Positions 27,403 to 39,313 of a stretch of 64,000 nt of DNA are shown here, one piece after another. The notes beneath the pieces are model-generated. The model did not search any database. It was given only the letters and a program-made list of their open reading frames with translations, and had not been told where the DNA came from. Within the stretch, counting starts at the first letter, position 1. Each line of letters opens with the position of its first letter. A program made the translations under genes and the position numbers. The DNA lies in contig JBDUXZ010000022.1 in the NCBI GenBank assembly GCA_039944855.1, forward strand, positions 1-64,000, written 5' to 3'. This DNA comes from Rhodothermales bacterium. GTDB taxonomy: Bacteria > Bacteroidota > Rhodothermia > Rhodothermales > JANQRZ01.

Positions 27403-28518
27403 TCAGTCCAGCCCCTTGCTCTGGAGCCACCCGGCCAGGTGGTCCGCGACGTCGCGGTTGTTGAGGTCCGACATCGGGAAGTGCGTGTTGCCCCGGATCC
27501 CGATCGACGGGAGCTCGACGAGGGTGACGTCGCCGCCGTGGCGGTTCACCGCGTCCTGCCAGAGCCGCGCCAGGGCGAGGTACGCGCGCCACTGGTCCTG
27601 CCCCGGATACGCGACCGGCTCCTCCGGGATGTTGCCGCCGTAGTAGACGACGATCGGGATCTCCGTGAGCCGCTCGAACTCCGCGAGCGGCACGGTCGTG
27701 GGCGTAGCCGCGCCGCCTACGTGCGGGATGGGATCGGGCGCCTCGCCCTCCGGAAAGACGAAGCCGCTGGCCGGCTCGAAGGACGCGATGGCGCGGACGT
27801 CCTCGTCCTCCATCGCCACGCGCCACCCCAGCCCGCCGCTCTGCGAGTGCGTGACGAGGACGCCCGGCCCGACCCTCTCGAACAGGGCCGACACGGCGTC
27901 CGTGTAGACCTCGGCGTCGTACGGGCCCGTGTTGGGCGTCATCTGCCGGAAGAACTGCTCGAGCGCTTCCGGGTCGCGCGAGAACTGCACGTTGGGGAAG
28001 AAGTCCGGCCAGATGCCGAGGCGGAAGATGCCGTACCAGAGCTGCTCGTCGGGCGTGGCCTCGATGGTCGCCGGTTCCGTGCTGCGCCCCGCCCGGCCGC
28101 GGCGCGGCTGGTCGATGAGGTAGACCGGGAAGCCGCGGCGCAGGAAGATCGTCTGGAAGCCCTCGCGCCCGTCGGGCGTGGTCTGCCACGTCTTCGCGGA
28201 TTGCCCGTAGCCGTGCCAGAACACGAGCGGCAGCTCTCTGGCATCGGCCGGGACCTGGTAGAACACGTAGGCGTGGTCGCCGTGGAGCGTCTGCCCCGCA
28301 GGATCGACGCCGCTGGGGTCGTAGGCGCCCTGTTCGATCGGGTCGAACGTGCCGGGCGCGGTGACGACCGTGCCGCCGACGGCGAAGCTCCCCTGCTCCT
28401 GGAGGACGATGGGCTCGGACTCCCCGCCGTCGACTGCCGTTGTCGCGCAGCCCGGGGACAGGGCCGCGGATGCGATTAGCACGAGGAGGCGGGCGATCTT
28501 CATCTTCTTGTTCGTCAT
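27403..28518 (-). CDS. exported alpha/beta hydrolase (lipoprotein)
   Basis: A 371-residue protein starting MTNKKMKIARLLVLIASAALSPGC with a lipobox-like SPGC. Alpha/beta-hydrolase fold: oxyanion region PLVFWHGYGQSAKTW, nucleophile elbow VTHSQSGGLG (Ser in SQSGG), C-terminal His in IRGNTHFPMSDLNN. Acts on an ester or lactone of unknown nature. Lies between the flavodoxin and an NTF2-like protein in the same direction. Confidence 0.88.
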   Translation of the reverse strand: MTNKKMKIARLLVLIASAALSPGCATTAVDGGESEPIVLQEQGSFAVGGTVVTAPGTFDPIEQGAYDPSGVDPAGQTLHGDHAYVFYQVPADARELPLVFWHGYGQSAKTWQTTPDGREGFQTIFLRRGFPVYLIDQPRRGRAGRSTEPATIEATPDEQLWYGIFRLGIWPDFFPNVQFSRDPEALEQFFRQMTPNTGPYDAEVYTDAVSALFERVGPGVLVTHSQSGGLGWRVAMEDEDVRAIASFEPASGFVFPEGEAPDPIPHVGGAATPTTVPLAEFERLTEIPIVVYYGGNIPEEPVAYPGQDQWRAYLALARLWQDAVNRHGGDVTLVELPSIGIRGNTHFPMSDLNNRDVADHLAGWLQSKGLD

Positions 28519-28580
28519 GGTCGTCTTGTGCTGTGGGGGTGCCCGTCGAGGAGCAGCGTCTGCCCTCTTGAAACGGACGG

Positions 28581-29057
28581 CTACTGCAAGAGTCGGGTGA
28601 ACGAGAGCGAAGCGAGCTTCCAGCCGCCGTTCTCCCGCACGTACACCTCCGTCACCTCGAACGGGTTGGTGACCTCGTTGTCGCCGACGACGGCGTCGAG
28701 GCGGATCGTGTTGAGGACGATGGCCGTCTCGCCCGCGAACCGGACCGACGCCTCCTGGATCTCGGCGTGCTTGTAGTGGATCCCGCCGCTCCGGATGACC
28801 TCGAGCTCCCGCTCCGTCCCCCACGCCCCGCCCATGTGGACGAACACGGCTTCGTCGTGGAACAGGTCGGCCAGGGCGTCCACGTCGCGGTCGGCCATCC
28901 ACAGCCACTTCTGCCGGGAGAGGTCGAGGAGCTCCTGCTCGTCGTACGCGTCGTCAGCCGCGGGCGTCGCTAGCTCGCGCTGCGGGGTGCACGACCACAG
29001 CGCGGTCGCCATCAGCACGCAGAGTCCGACCGATGATGCTCTCATGGGGAGGTTCAT
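28581..29057 (-). CDS. NTF2-like (SnoaL/DUF4440) lipoprotein
   Basis: A 158-residue lipoprotein (signal ...LMATALWSC) with an NTF2-like cone fold: QKWLWMADRDVDALADLFHDEAVFVHMGGAWG, then strands ending VTEVYVRENGGWKLASLSFTRLL. Family members are small-molecule isomerases, cyclases or binding proteins. The role here is unknown; membership in the redox cluster suggests a detoxifying partner. Confidence 0.82.
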   Translation of the reverse strand: MNLPMRASSVGLCVLMATALWSCTPQRELATPAADDAYDEQELLDLSRQKWLWMADRDVDALADLFHDEAVFVHMGGAWGTERELEVIRSGGIHYKHAEIQEASVRFAGETAIVLNTIRLDAVVGDNEVTNPFEVTEVYVRENGGWKLASLSFTRLLQ

Positions 29058-29175
29058 AGGTCCGGCTGCGATGAGCGGAAATTCGTTCGGAATGATCGAC
29101 GGGCAGCGTACCGGCGCCGGGGATCAGGTTGTTGATCTAACCCGGAGCGGACGGGGACAGCCTCGCCGACGGCAC

Positions 29176-31368
<2,193 letters not shown>

Positions 31369-32115
31369 TTAGAGCCGCTGGCGGGTGGGGCGGAAGAGGA
31401 TCTCGTTGACGTCGACCTCCTCCGGCTGACTGATGGCGAAGGCCACGCAGCGGGCGAAGCTCTCGGCCGGGATCGCGTGCGCCTCGTAGTAGGCGGCGAT
31501 CCCCTCGGCCACGCCCTCCGCCTTCACCGACGACGGGAGCTCGGTGTCGACGGCGCCGGGCGAGATGATCGTCGAGCGGAGCCCGTAGTCCTTCACCTCC
31601 TGCCGGAACGCTTCCGAGATCACGCGGACGGCGTACTTCGTGGCAGAGTAGACCGCGCCGCCGGGGCCGATCGTATGGCCGGCGACGGAGGAGACGTTGA
31701 TGACGTGGCCGCTCTTCTGCTCCTTCATGTGGGGGAGCGCGGCGGCGATGCCGTAGAGCACGCCCTTGACGTTGACGTCGATGGCGCGGTCCCACTCGTC
31801 GACGCGGAGCATTTCGAGCGGGGAGAGCGGCATAATGCCGGCGTTGTTGATCAGGACGTCGATGCGTCCGAACCGGTCGACGGCGGCGTCGACGAGGGCC
31901 TGCACCTGGTCGCGGTCGGTGACGTCGGTGGTGACGGCGAGGGCCTCGGCGCCGGACTCGGTCAGCTCGTTCGCGAGGGCTTCGATCCGGTCGGTGCGAC
32001 GGGCGCCGAGCACGAGGCGGGCGCCCCGGGCCGCGAGGTGGCGGGCGGCGGCCTCGCCGAGCCCGCTGCTCGCGCCGGTGATGACGATGACTTTCCCTTC
32101 GATGTGGTCGCTCAT
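31369..32115 (-). CDS. SDR-family oxidoreductase
   Basis: A 248-residue short-chain dehydrogenase: cofactor motif [20 protein letters not shown] (LINNAGIMP), catalytic Ser (INVSSVAG) and YSATK (Tyr/Lys). Similar to clavulanate dehydrogenase-like SDRs. First gene of the minus-strand redox set, facing the AraC gene. The start is set by the conserved N-terminus [14 protein letters not shown]. Confidence 0.94.
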   Translation of the reverse strand: MSDHIEGKVIVITGASSGLGEAAARHLAARGARLVLGARRTDRIEALANELTESGAEALAVTTDVTDRDQVQALVDAAVDRFGRIDVLINNAGIMPLSPLEMLRVDEWDRAIDVNVKGVLYGIAAALPHMKEQKSGHVINVSSVAGHTIGPGGAVYSATKYAVRVISEAFRQEVKDYGLRSTIISPGAVDTELPSSVKAEGVAEGIAAYYEAHAIPAESFARCVAFAISQPEEVDVNEILFRPTRQRL

Positions 32116-32270
32116 GGGGTAGGCGTGCGGGGTGGCTGCGGTTGAGACGAGGGGGCGACGGAGTACGAGGCGCCTTCGCTCATCGGATGAAACTCCGGGC
32201 CCGTCGAGGACGAGGGGATCCCTCACCGTTCGAACCCCAGTCTAGGGAACACGTTCAGCTATACTGTAGC

Positions 32271-32303
32271 ACGATCCTCCGATATCATTGAACGATCCTC
32301 CGA
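32271..32303. promoter_or_regulatory. AraC-type operator candidate (direct repeats)
   Basis: ACGATCCTCCGA occurs twice, at 32271-32282 and 32292-32303. The 21-bp centre-to-centre spacing (two helical turns) is typical of AraC-family half-sites. It lies in the divergent promoter region between the SDR operon (minus) and the AraC gene (plus). Confidence 0.6.
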
Positions 32304-32386
32304 AGGGGCGTATCTAGCGACACCCATCACGTATCCTCCGCTCCCCGACACCCATCCCATTCCCAGACGTTGGTCTCCTCCCTCCC

Positions 32387-33385
32387 ATGGACGTCATCCG
32401 CCCCCCTGCCTCGGACCGATCTCCCGCCTCGGGCCGCCCTACTACCGATCGGGACGCGCCTAGCCGCGACACCACCCGTGCCCGCGCCGACCGCGCCGAG
32501 CTGGCGGAGCGGATCGTGCGGATGCTCCCCGAGGACGGTCGAGCCGAGCCGGTCCCCGGCCTCTTCGTCGTCCGGGCGTCCCGGCCGTCGGCCCCGTTCT
32601 ACGGGGTCTTCCGGCCGTGCTTCTGCGTGATCGCCCAGGGAGGCAAGGCGCTCCAGCTCGGCGAGGGGCGGTACTACTACGACCCGTTTCACTACCTCCT
32701 CGTCTCGGCCGAGCTCCCCATCGTGGGCCGCGTCGTCGAGGCGTCGGAGGAGGAGCCGTACCTCGGCCTCCGGCTCGACCTCGACCCTGCCGTCGTGAGC
32801 CAGGTGATGGTGGAGGCCGGCGGCGTGCGCCCGTCCGGCGGCGCGGAGCGGCGGGCGCTCGACGTCAGCCCGCTCGACGCCGATCTCCTCGACGCCGTGC
32901 TCCGCCTCGTCCGCGCCGCCGGGTCCCCGCGTGAGGCGGCCGTCCTCGCCCCGCTCGTCGTCCGCGAGATCGTCTACCGCCTCCTCGTGGGGGACCAGGG
33001 CGACCGGCTCCGCCACATCGCCGTGCTCGGCGGTCAGAGCCACCGGATGACCGAGGCCATCCGCCGGCTCCACGCCGAGTTCGACCGGACGGTCCGGATG
33101 GAGGAGCTCGCGTCGGAGCTCGGGATGAGCGCCTCGACGTTCTACCAGCGGTTCAAGGACCTCACCGGCATGACACCGCTCCAGTTCCAGAAGGAGGTCC
33201 GGCTCCAGGAGGCGCGGCGGCTCCTCCTCGAAGGCGACCTCGACGCGGCGACGGCGGGGTACCGCGTGGGATACAACGACCCCTCCCACTTCAGCCGGGA
33301 CTACAAGCGGCTCTTCGGGGACCCGCCGATCCAGGACGTGGAGCAGTTGCGGAAGGCGACGACGGGCGCCGTGCCTACCGAGTGA
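32387..33385 (+). CDS. AraC-family regulator with AraC_N domain (YqhC-like)
   Basis: A 332-residue regulator. The N-terminal sensory cupin-like domain (about 35-190) has FVVRASRPSAPFYGVFRPCFCVIAQGGKALQLG, characteristic of the AraC_N family. It includes a Cys in PCFCVI that could sense electrophiles. The C-terminal double HTH covers MEELASELGMSASTFYQRFK and GYRVGYNDPSHFSRDYKRLFG. Divergent from the SDR/AKR genes, with direct-repeat sites between them, so a likely activator of that set; YqhC does this for yqhD-dkgA. Confidence 0.9.
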   Translation: MDVIRPPASDRSPASGRPTTDRDAPSRDTTRARADRAELAERIVRMLPEDGRAEPVPGLFVVRASRPSAPFYGVFRPCFCVIAQGGKALQLGEGRYYYDPFHYLLVSAELPIVGRVVEASEEEPYLGLRLDLDPAVVSQVMVEAGGVRPSGGAERRALDVSPLDADLLDAVLRLVRAAGSPREAAVLAPLVVREIVYRLLVGDQGDRLRHIAVLGGQSHRMTEAIRRLHAEFDRTVRMEELASELGMSASTFYQRFKDLTGMTPLQFQKEVRLQEARRLLLEGDLDAATAGYRVGYNDPSHFSRDYKRLFGDPPIQDVEQLRKATTGAVPTE

Positions 33386-33450
33386 CGGGGCTGGATGGCC
33401 AGCGTCGTGCTGAGCGACACGGTCTGCCCCCACCCAAGATCTTGAGGGAA

Positions 33451-33555
33451 CCTCCGGAAAGGCTCCTTGCCGTGGGTATCCTGGCGCTAGTGACTACGTC
33501 CGCCAATTCGCCAACGGCATCGGGCCGCTTCCGAGGCCCCTTCAGAACGGGTCCG
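33451..33555. repeat. dispersed repeat, copy 2
   Basis: The partner of 21933-22045 (see that entry for the shared blocks). It fills most of the 284-bp gap between the AraC gene and wrbA. It has a quasi-palindromic start, GGAACCTCCGGAAAGGCTCC. Confidence 0.55.
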
Positions 33556-33669
33556 GCCACGTTCGCAAGGACGGCCACGTGTGCCAGGAACAGCCCCACC
33601 GCTTCTACGTGAGTAGGGGTCCCTTCTCCGAAGCCCGTCTCAGCTAACACATCCTCAGAGGAACGCCTC

Positions 33670-34269
<600 letters not shown>

Positions 34270-34334
34270 CATCCGCCTCGGAGGGACCACCGCCTAACCT
34301 CGCCCCGGCGTCAAGCGGGTGCGGCGGACGTGGC

Positions 34335-34952
34335 CTACGGGACGTCCCCTTCCGGCGGCACCGGGCGGGGGAGCCGGAGGCCCCGCCACATCGCGAGCAG
34401 GCGGAGCCCCGTCGTTACGGCGGCCGCCGCCGCGAGCCCGATCCCCGCGCCGACGCCGAGCGCCTCGGCACCCGCGTACACCCCGCCCCCGACGAGGGCC
34501 GCCGTCGCGTAGAGGTCGTGGCGGAGGACCGACGGCACCTCGCGCACGAGGACATCGCGGATCACGCCCCCGCCCGTGGCCGTGAGCCCGGCCATGAGGA
34601 CGACGCCGATCGGGCCGAGCCCGTACGCCGCCCCCTTCGAAGCGCCCATGGCCGCGAACACGCCGAGGCCGACGGCGTCGGCGAACTGGACGGCCGGGCG
34701 GAGCCGGGTGAGGGCCGTCGCAGCCCCCGCGGCGAGCGCGCCGCCGGCGAGGCAAACCACGAGGTACCGCTCGTCGACGAGGGCGGCCGGAGGCGTGGCC
34801 CCGAGCACCACGTCGCGGACGAGCCCGCCCCCGACGCCCGTCGCCACGGCGAGGACCAGGACGCCGAGGAGGTCGAGCCGGTGCTGGACGCCACGGAGCG
34901 CGCCCGCCGCGGCGAACACGAACGTGCCGGCGAAGTCGAGGGCGGTGAGCAT
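34335..34952 (-). CDS. trimeric intracellular cation channel (TRIC/UPF0126) family membrane protein
   Basis: A 205-residue protein with seven hydrophobic helices and two-fold internal symmetry. Each half carries a Gly-rich kinked helix motif: GVGGGLVRDVVLGATPP and TGGGVIRDVLVREVPSVL. These are the family's pore motifs. Bacterial members conduct K+; physiological role unclear. Start at MLTALDFAGTFVFA. Confidence 0.9.
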   Translation of the reverse strand: MLTALDFAGTFVFAAAGALRGVQHRLDLLGVLVLAVATGVGGGLVRDVVLGATPPAALVDERYLVVCLAGGALAAGAATALTRLRPAVQFADAVGLGVFAAMGASKGAAYGLGPIGVVLMAGLTATGGGVIRDVLVREVPSVLRHDLYATAALVGGGVYAGAEALGVGAGIGLAAAAAVTTGLRLLAMWRGLRLPRPVPPEGDVP

Positions 34953-35013
34953 GGGGGTAGCGGGTTGCGAAGGGGGACGACGGGGCCGGTGTAGGCCCGC
35001 CGTACGTTGTCGC

Positions 35014-35715
35014 TCAGGTGGCACACGCGCCGTCTGCGCAGCCGTCAGCGCCCGTCGCTTCAGCGGACGGTACGGGACCCTCACGCCGCTCGGCCCACGC
35101 CTCCTCCAGCACCTGGAGGAACGCCGAGGCGGGCTGCGCGCCCTGGACGGCGAACCGGCCGTCGAAGACGAACGTAGGGACGGCGCGGATGCCGAGGCGC
35201 TGCGCTTCGGCGATCTCGGCGCGCACCTCGTCTTCGCCGTCGCCCACCCCGAGGTAGACGAGGGCGTCGTCGCGGTCGAGCCCGACGGCCTCGGCGAGGT
35301 CGGCCAGCACGGTGTGGTCGGCGACGTTGAGGCCGCGCGTGAAGTGCGCCTCGAAGAGCTTGTCGGCGAGGGCGCGTTGCACGTCCGGCCCGCCCCGCTC
35401 CAGCGCGAAGCGGAGCAGCCGGTGCGCCGTGAGGGTGTTGACGGCGAGGGCGTCGTCGAAGCGGAGATCGAGGCCGTCCTCCCGGGCCGTCGCCGCCGTT
35501 TGGCGGAGCGTGGCGTCGAGGCGGGGGCCGAACTTCTTCCGCAGCGACTCCGTCAGCGGGCGCGGCGTCTCCGGCAGCGTCGGGTCGAGCTGGTAGGAGC
35601 GGAAGACGACCTCGACATCTTCAGTGTGGGGGAAGGCGGCGAGGGCGCGGGCGAACCGACGCTCGCCGACGTAGCACCAGGGGCAGGCGACGTCGGAGTA
35701 GATCTCTACGGTCAT
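35014..35715 (-). CDS. DsbA-family oxidoreductase, FrnE-like
   Basis: A 233-residue cytosolic thioredoxin-fold protein. Active-site motif DVACPWCYVGERRF (CPWC). A helical insertion follows, then the cis-Pro region GIRAVPTFVFDGRFAVQGAQP. The C-terminal tail has two further Cys (GCADGACAT). FrnE-like proteins are polyketide-associated isomerases or stress disulfide enzymes. Start chosen at MTVEIYSDVACPW; upstream codons are low-complexity. Confidence 0.92.
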   Translation of the reverse strand: MTVEIYSDVACPWCYVGERRFARALAAFPHTEDVEVVFRSYQLDPTLPETPRPLTESLRKKFGPRLDATLRQTAATAREDGLDLRFDDALAVNTLTAHRLLRFALERGGPDVQRALADKLFEAHFTRGLNVADHTVLADLAEAVGLDRDDALVYLGVGDGEDEVRAEIAEAQRLGIRAVPTFVFDGRFAVQGAQPASAFLQVLEEAWAERREGPVPSAEATGADGCADGACAT

Positions 35716-35735
35716 GGTAACAGGGGCGTCGGAAG

Positions 35736-36623
35736 TCAGTCGGTGGTGGCGAGGCGGAGCACGGTGCCCCACGGGTCGGCGACGCGGCCCACGGGATCGA
35801 TGGGATGCCCTGCGGCGGTGAGGCTCTCGGCGGCCGCCGCGACGTCGTCGTCGGTCGGGAGGACGAGCGTCCAGTCGAGCAGCCGCACGTCGTCGTTCCC
35901 GGCCTGCGGCGCGCCTGCGGCCCACGTGTTCGTGCCCAGATGGTGGTGGTAGCCGCCGGCGGAGAGGAAGAGGGCGCCGGGGTAGCCCCAGACGACCTGG
36001 TCGAGGCCGAGCGCCTCGTGGTAGAACGCGGCGGCGCGGTTGAGGTCGCCCACGTGGAGGTGGACGTGTCCGACGACCGTGCCGGTCGGTGCGCCGTCCC
36101 ACGGCGCTTCGCCGCCGGCCCGAAGGAGATCCTGCACGTCGAGCGGCTCCGTCGCCATGGCGATCTCTTGGCCCCAGCGCTCCCACGCGCTGCGGGGGCG
36201 GTCGGCGTAAACCTCGATCCCGAGACCGTCGGGGTCGGAGAGGTAGACGGCCTCACTCACGAGGTGGTCCGACATCCCGGGCCGGACGCCCCCCTTAGCG
36301 AGGTGCCGCAGGAAGCGGGCGAGGGAGGCCCGACCGGGGAGGAGGAGGGCGACGTGGAACAGGCCGAGGCGCCCGCGCCGGGACACGGGCCGCGCCCCGG
36401 GGCGCTCGACGAGCTCGATGAGGGGGCGATCGGCGCCGAGGGTGGCGGTGGCCCCGGAGCGGTCGAGCACACGAAGGCCGAGCACGCCCTCGTAGAAGGC
36501 GAGCGAGCGGTCGAGGTCGGTGACTTGGAGGCGGACGCGGCCGGGCCGCGTCGCCGCCGGAAGCCGGTAACCGGGTGGGGCGATGCCGGTGTCGGGGCGG
36601 GCGTCAGAAACGGGGTAGGCCAT
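35736..36623 (-). CDS. VOC family protein, CatE-like (two domains)
   Basis: A 295-residue protein with two glyoxalase/extradiol-dioxygenase domains. The N-terminal one is RLQVTDLDRSLAFYEGVLGLRVL...GLFHVALLLPGR. The C-terminal one is VGHVHLHVGDLNRAAAFYHEALGLDQV...GGYHHHLGTNTW. Metal-ligand His residues and a terminal-type Glu (GIEVYADRP) are present. CatE-like proteins are predicted ring-cleaving dioxygenases; some sense catechols or quinones. In line with the DsbA and NmrA genes (short gaps), probably one operon. Confidence 0.9.
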   Translation of the reverse strand: MAYPVSDARPDTGIAPPGYRLPAATRPGRVRLQVTDLDRSLAFYEGVLGLRVLDRSGATATLGADRPLIELVERPGARPVSRRGRLGLFHVALLLPGRASLARFLRHLAKGGVRPGMSDHLVSEAVYLSDPDGLGIEVYADRPRSAWERWGQEIAMATEPLDVQDLLRAGGEAPWDGAPTGTVVGHVHLHVGDLNRAAAFYHEALGLDQVVWGYPGALFLSAGGYHHHLGTNTWAAGAPQAGNDDVRLLDWTLVLPTDDDVAAAAESLTAAGHPIDPVGRVADPWGTVLRLATTD

Positions 36624-36654
36624 GGCATTCGGGGGGCGGTTCTGGAGGTCGGCC

Positions 36655-37512
36655 TCAGCCCGGGAGGTCGTCGGCGACGGCGTCGGCGAGCGGGGTGGTC
36701 GGGCGGCCGATGATCCGGCGGAGGTCGCCGCTCTCGACGCGGAGGGCGCCCTGCGCGATGGCCTCGTCGAAGTCCCGCAGGAGGGCGGCTACGTCGTCGG
36801 GCAGTCCGAAGCCGACGAGCGCCCGCTCGTACTCCTCGGGGGGCACGTCGCGGTAGACCACCTCGGTGCCGCTCTGGCGCGTGATCTCCTCGGCCATTTC
36901 GGACATCGTGAAGGCGTCGTCGCCGCCGAGCTCGTAGACGGCGCCCTCGTGGCCGTCGGACGTGAGTACGACGGCGGCGGCCTCCGCGTAGTCGTCCCGG
37001 GTGGCGGCGCTCACGCGGCCCTCGCCGGCGCTGCCGAGGATGGCCCCCTGCTGGAGCGTCTGCGCGAGCGTGCCCGTGTAGTTCTCCGTGTACCACCCGT
37101 TGCGGAGGAGGGCGAACGGGAGCCCGGACGCGCGGATCGCCGCCTCCGTCTCGCGGTGCTCGGCGGCGAGCATCAACGGGCTCGTGTCGGCGTGGGCGAC
37201 GCTGGTGTAGACGAGGAGGCCTACCCCGGCGCCCTTCGCGGCCTCGATGACGTTCCGGTGCTGCGCTGTGCGCTTGCCGACGTCGGAGGCGGAGATGAGG
37301 AGGAGGCGGTCCACGCCGTCGAAGGCGGGGCCGAGCGTCTCGGGCCGGGTGTAGTCGGCCTCGCGGACGACGACGCCCCGCGCGGCGAGGTCGGCGGCCT
37401 TCTCGGGGCTCCGCACGGCGGCGATGATCCCGGAGGGCTCGGCGCCCCGGCGGATGAGGTGGTCGATGACGAGGCGGCCTAGGCGGCCGGTGGCTCCGGT
37501 GATGGCGATCAT
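36655..37512 (-). CDS. NmrA-like NAD(P)H-binding protein
   Basis: A 285-residue atypical SDR: N-terminal MIAITGATGRLGRLVIDHLI (GxxGxxG nucleotide motif), then VVREADYTRPETLGPAFDGVDRLLLIS and a C-terminal substrate domain. Resembles QorB/YtfG quinone reductases and NmrA redox sensors. Neighbouring redox genes fit quinone or redox-cofactor handling. Start set by the Rossmann motif. Confidence 0.92.
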   Translation of the reverse strand: MIAITGATGRLGRLVIDHLIRRGAEPSGIIAAVRSPEKAADLAARGVVVREADYTRPETLGPAFDGVDRLLLISASDVGKRTAQHRNVIEAAKGAGVGLLVYTSVAHADTSPLMLAAEHRETEAAIRASGLPFALLRNGWYTENYTGTLAQTLQQGAILGSAGEGRVSAATRDDYAEAAAVVLTSDGHEGAVYELGGDDAFTMSEMAEEITRQSGTEVVYRDVPPEEYERALVGFGLPDDVAALLRDFDEAIAQGALRVESGDLRRIIGRPTTPLADAVADDLPG

Positions 37513-37610
37513 GGCGGTGGGGGTCTGGTACTGAGGTAACGTGCTGGAAGGCGGTGGGAACCGAGGATACAGGGCCGGGAGCGGGAAGGCCCCCGGCCCC
37601 ACGCATCACC

Positions 37611-38258
37611 TCAGGACTGAGTCACGGCCTCGACGTCGAGGACGAGCTGGACTTGGTTGCCGACGGCGGGGATCCCGCCCGGCAGCTCGCTGCCCCAGTC
37701 GATCCCGAAGTCGCGGCGGTCGATCGTCGTCGTGGCGTGGAAGCCGACGCGCTGGCCGTTCTCGATCGGGATCGGCCCGGCGGCCTCCACGTCGAAGACG
37801 ACCTCCTCCGTGGTGCCCTTGATCGTGAGGTCACCGATGAGCCGGAAGCCGTTCTGCCCCGTCGGCTGTACGCCCGTCGTCGTGAACGTCATCGTCGGGT
37901 ACGTCTCGGCCTCGAAGAAGTCGGCCGAGCGGAGGTGGTCATCGCGCTGCTGGACGTCGGTGTCGATGCTGTTCGTCTGCACGCTCACGTCGGCCCGCGT
38001 GGCGGCGACGTCGTTGGGGTCGTAGGTGATCGTCCCGGTGAACTCGTCGAACTCGCCCTCGACGAAGGCGATGCCCATGTGGCGGATGCGGAAGCCGACC
38101 GTGGTGTGGGCCGGGTCGATCTGGTAGGTCGCCGCCGTAGCAGTTGCGGCTGTAGCGGTCACGGCCGCAGTCGGGGCCGGTTCAGGCGTCGTGGCAACCG
38201 GGGTCGTCTGCGCGAGGGGGAGCAGGCCGACGATGAAGGCGAGGAGGAGGGTTTTCAT
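37611..38258 (-). CDS. YceI-family periplasmic lipocalin-like protein
   Basis: A 215-residue exported protein (signal MKTLLLAFIVGLLPLAQT). The YceI barrel (about 45-215) begins TYQIDPAHTTVGFRIRHMGIAFVEGEFDEFTGTI and includes RDDHLRSADFFEAETYPTMTF. It ends GIPAVGNQVQLVLDVEAV. YceI proteins bind polyisoprenoid or amphiphilic molecules. It shares direction with doxX 49 bp upstream; both may be under the MarR protein. Confidence 0.92.
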   Translation of the reverse strand: MKTLLLAFIVGLLPLAQTTPVATTPEPAPTAAVTATAATATAATYQIDPAHTTVGFRIRHMGIAFVEGEFDEFTGTITYDPNDVAATRADVSVQTNSIDTDVQQRDDHLRSADFFEAETYPTMTFTTTGVQPTGQNGFRLIGDLTIKGTTEEVVFDVEAAGPIPIENGQRVGFHATTTIDRRDFGIDWGSELPGGIPAVGNQVQLVLDVEAVTQS

Positions 38259-38307
38259 GGCGCGTGGGGTCGTTGGTGGTCAGGGTTGGGGAGGTAGGGT
38301 GACGGCA

Positions 38308-38751
38308 TCAGCGCGTGCGACGGCGGCCGTCGAGGCTCCACGCACCGGGGCCGGCGGCGGCGAGGAAGGCGAAGACGAGCGCGTAGAGGAGCGCGAGCTC
38401 CCCGCCGTTCTGGACGGGGAAGACCGCCTGGAAGGCGTGGGCGATGGAGTAGGCGGCGACCATCAGCGCCGTGAGCACGGCGGCGACGGGCCGCGTGAAG
38501 AGCCCAAGGACGACGAGCGCGCCGCCGAAGAACTCGAGCACGCCGGCCAGCCCGAACTGCGAGAGGAGCTCGACCGTGGCGCCGTTGCCGTCGACGCCGC
38601 CGAGGAAGCCGAAGAGCTTCTGCGCGCCGTGCTGCATGAAGAGGAGCCCGGCGCCGATGCGGAGCACGGCGTGGGCGACGGGAGCGAACGTGGGGACGGC
38701 GAGCGCGGAGAGACGCGAGGGGGCCGTCGCTGTGGCGGTGGTGGTAGGCAT
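38308..38751 (-). CDS. DoxX-family membrane protein
   Basis: A 147-residue protein with four membrane helices. The DoxX signature is VLRIGAGLLFMQHGAQKLFGF, then GLAGVLEFFGGALVVLGLFTRPVAAVLTALMV. DoxX proteins are quinone-linked or sulfur-redox membrane subunits, often with YceI-like partners. A half-copy of the MarR operator (38786-38798) lies 35 bp upstream of the start. Confidence 0.92.
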   Translation of the reverse strand: MPTTTATATAPSRLSALAVPTFAPVAHAVLRIGAGLLFMQHGAQKLFGFLGGVDGNGATVELLSQFGLAGVLEFFGGALVVLGLFTRPVAAVLTALMVAAYSIAHAFQAVFPVQNGGELALLYALVFAFLAAAGPGAWSLDGRRRTR

Positions 38752-38785
38752 AGGAGGTTGGGGTCTTTATGTGGTGTGACGAATA

Positions 38786-38798
38786 GTGTTTACAACAC
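38786..38798. promoter_or_regulatory. MarR operator-like site upstream of doxX
   Basis: GTGTTTACAACAC resembles one arm (GTGTTCATAACAC, 11 of 13) of the perfect palindrome upstream of marR, and is itself nearly palindromic. It suggests that the MarR protein also controls the doxX-yceI pair. Confidence 0.5.
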
Positions 38799-38837
38799 GC
38801 AATTGAGCAAAGAGGGATGCGCTGTGAGCTTCGAGAC

Positions 38838-39305
38838 TCACTCCCTCTGGCGAGCATCAGCGAGGACGTCGATGAGGACGCGGAGGCGGTCTGCACCGAG
38901 GTGGCCGAGCTGGCGGCGGTGCAGCGCTTCGAGCACCCCGTCGAGCTCGCCGAGGAGGTCGAGCCCCTGCGGCGTGATCCGCGCCCTCACCTGCCGCCGG
39001 TCCTCGGAGTCCCGCGCGCGGTCGACGAGTCCGCCCGCTTCGAGACGGTCGAGGAGCCGCGTCACGTCGGGGACCGGGGTCACGAGGCGGTCGCCCACCT
39101 CGTAGCGGCAGAGGCCGGAGTCGCCAGCCCCGCGGAGGATGCGGAGGACGTTGTACTGCGTCGGCGTGAGCCCGTGCGGCTTGAGGGCGTCGGCGATCTC
39201 AGCGTCGAGGATGGCCGCCGTACGGGCGACGTTGAGGGCGGCCTCGGCCTCAGGGCTCGCGAACGGCTTCGACTGGCGGATCTCGCGTTGGAGGGCTGTG
39301 CTCAT
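38838..39305 (-). CDS. MarR-family transcriptional regulator
   Basis: A 155-residue winged-helix protein: TPTQYNVLRILRGAGDSGLCRYEVGDRL (HTH start), VTRLLDRLEAGGLVDRARDSEDRRQVRARITPQG (recognition helix and wing). A single Cys (GLCRYE) near the HTH could act as a redox switch, as in OhrR/MarR proteins; that is inference. A perfect 26-bp palindrome lies 8 bp upstream of its ATG, so it is probably autorepressed. Confidence 0.92.
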   Translation of the reverse strand: MSTALQREIRQSKPFASPEAEAALNVARTAAILDAEIADALKPHGLTPTQYNVLRILRGAGDSGLCRYEVGDRLVTPVPDVTRLLDRLEAGGLVDRARDSEDRRQVRARITPQGLDLLGELDGVLEALHRRQLGHLGADRLRVLIDVLADARQRE

Positions 39306-39313
39306 GGGGTTGT

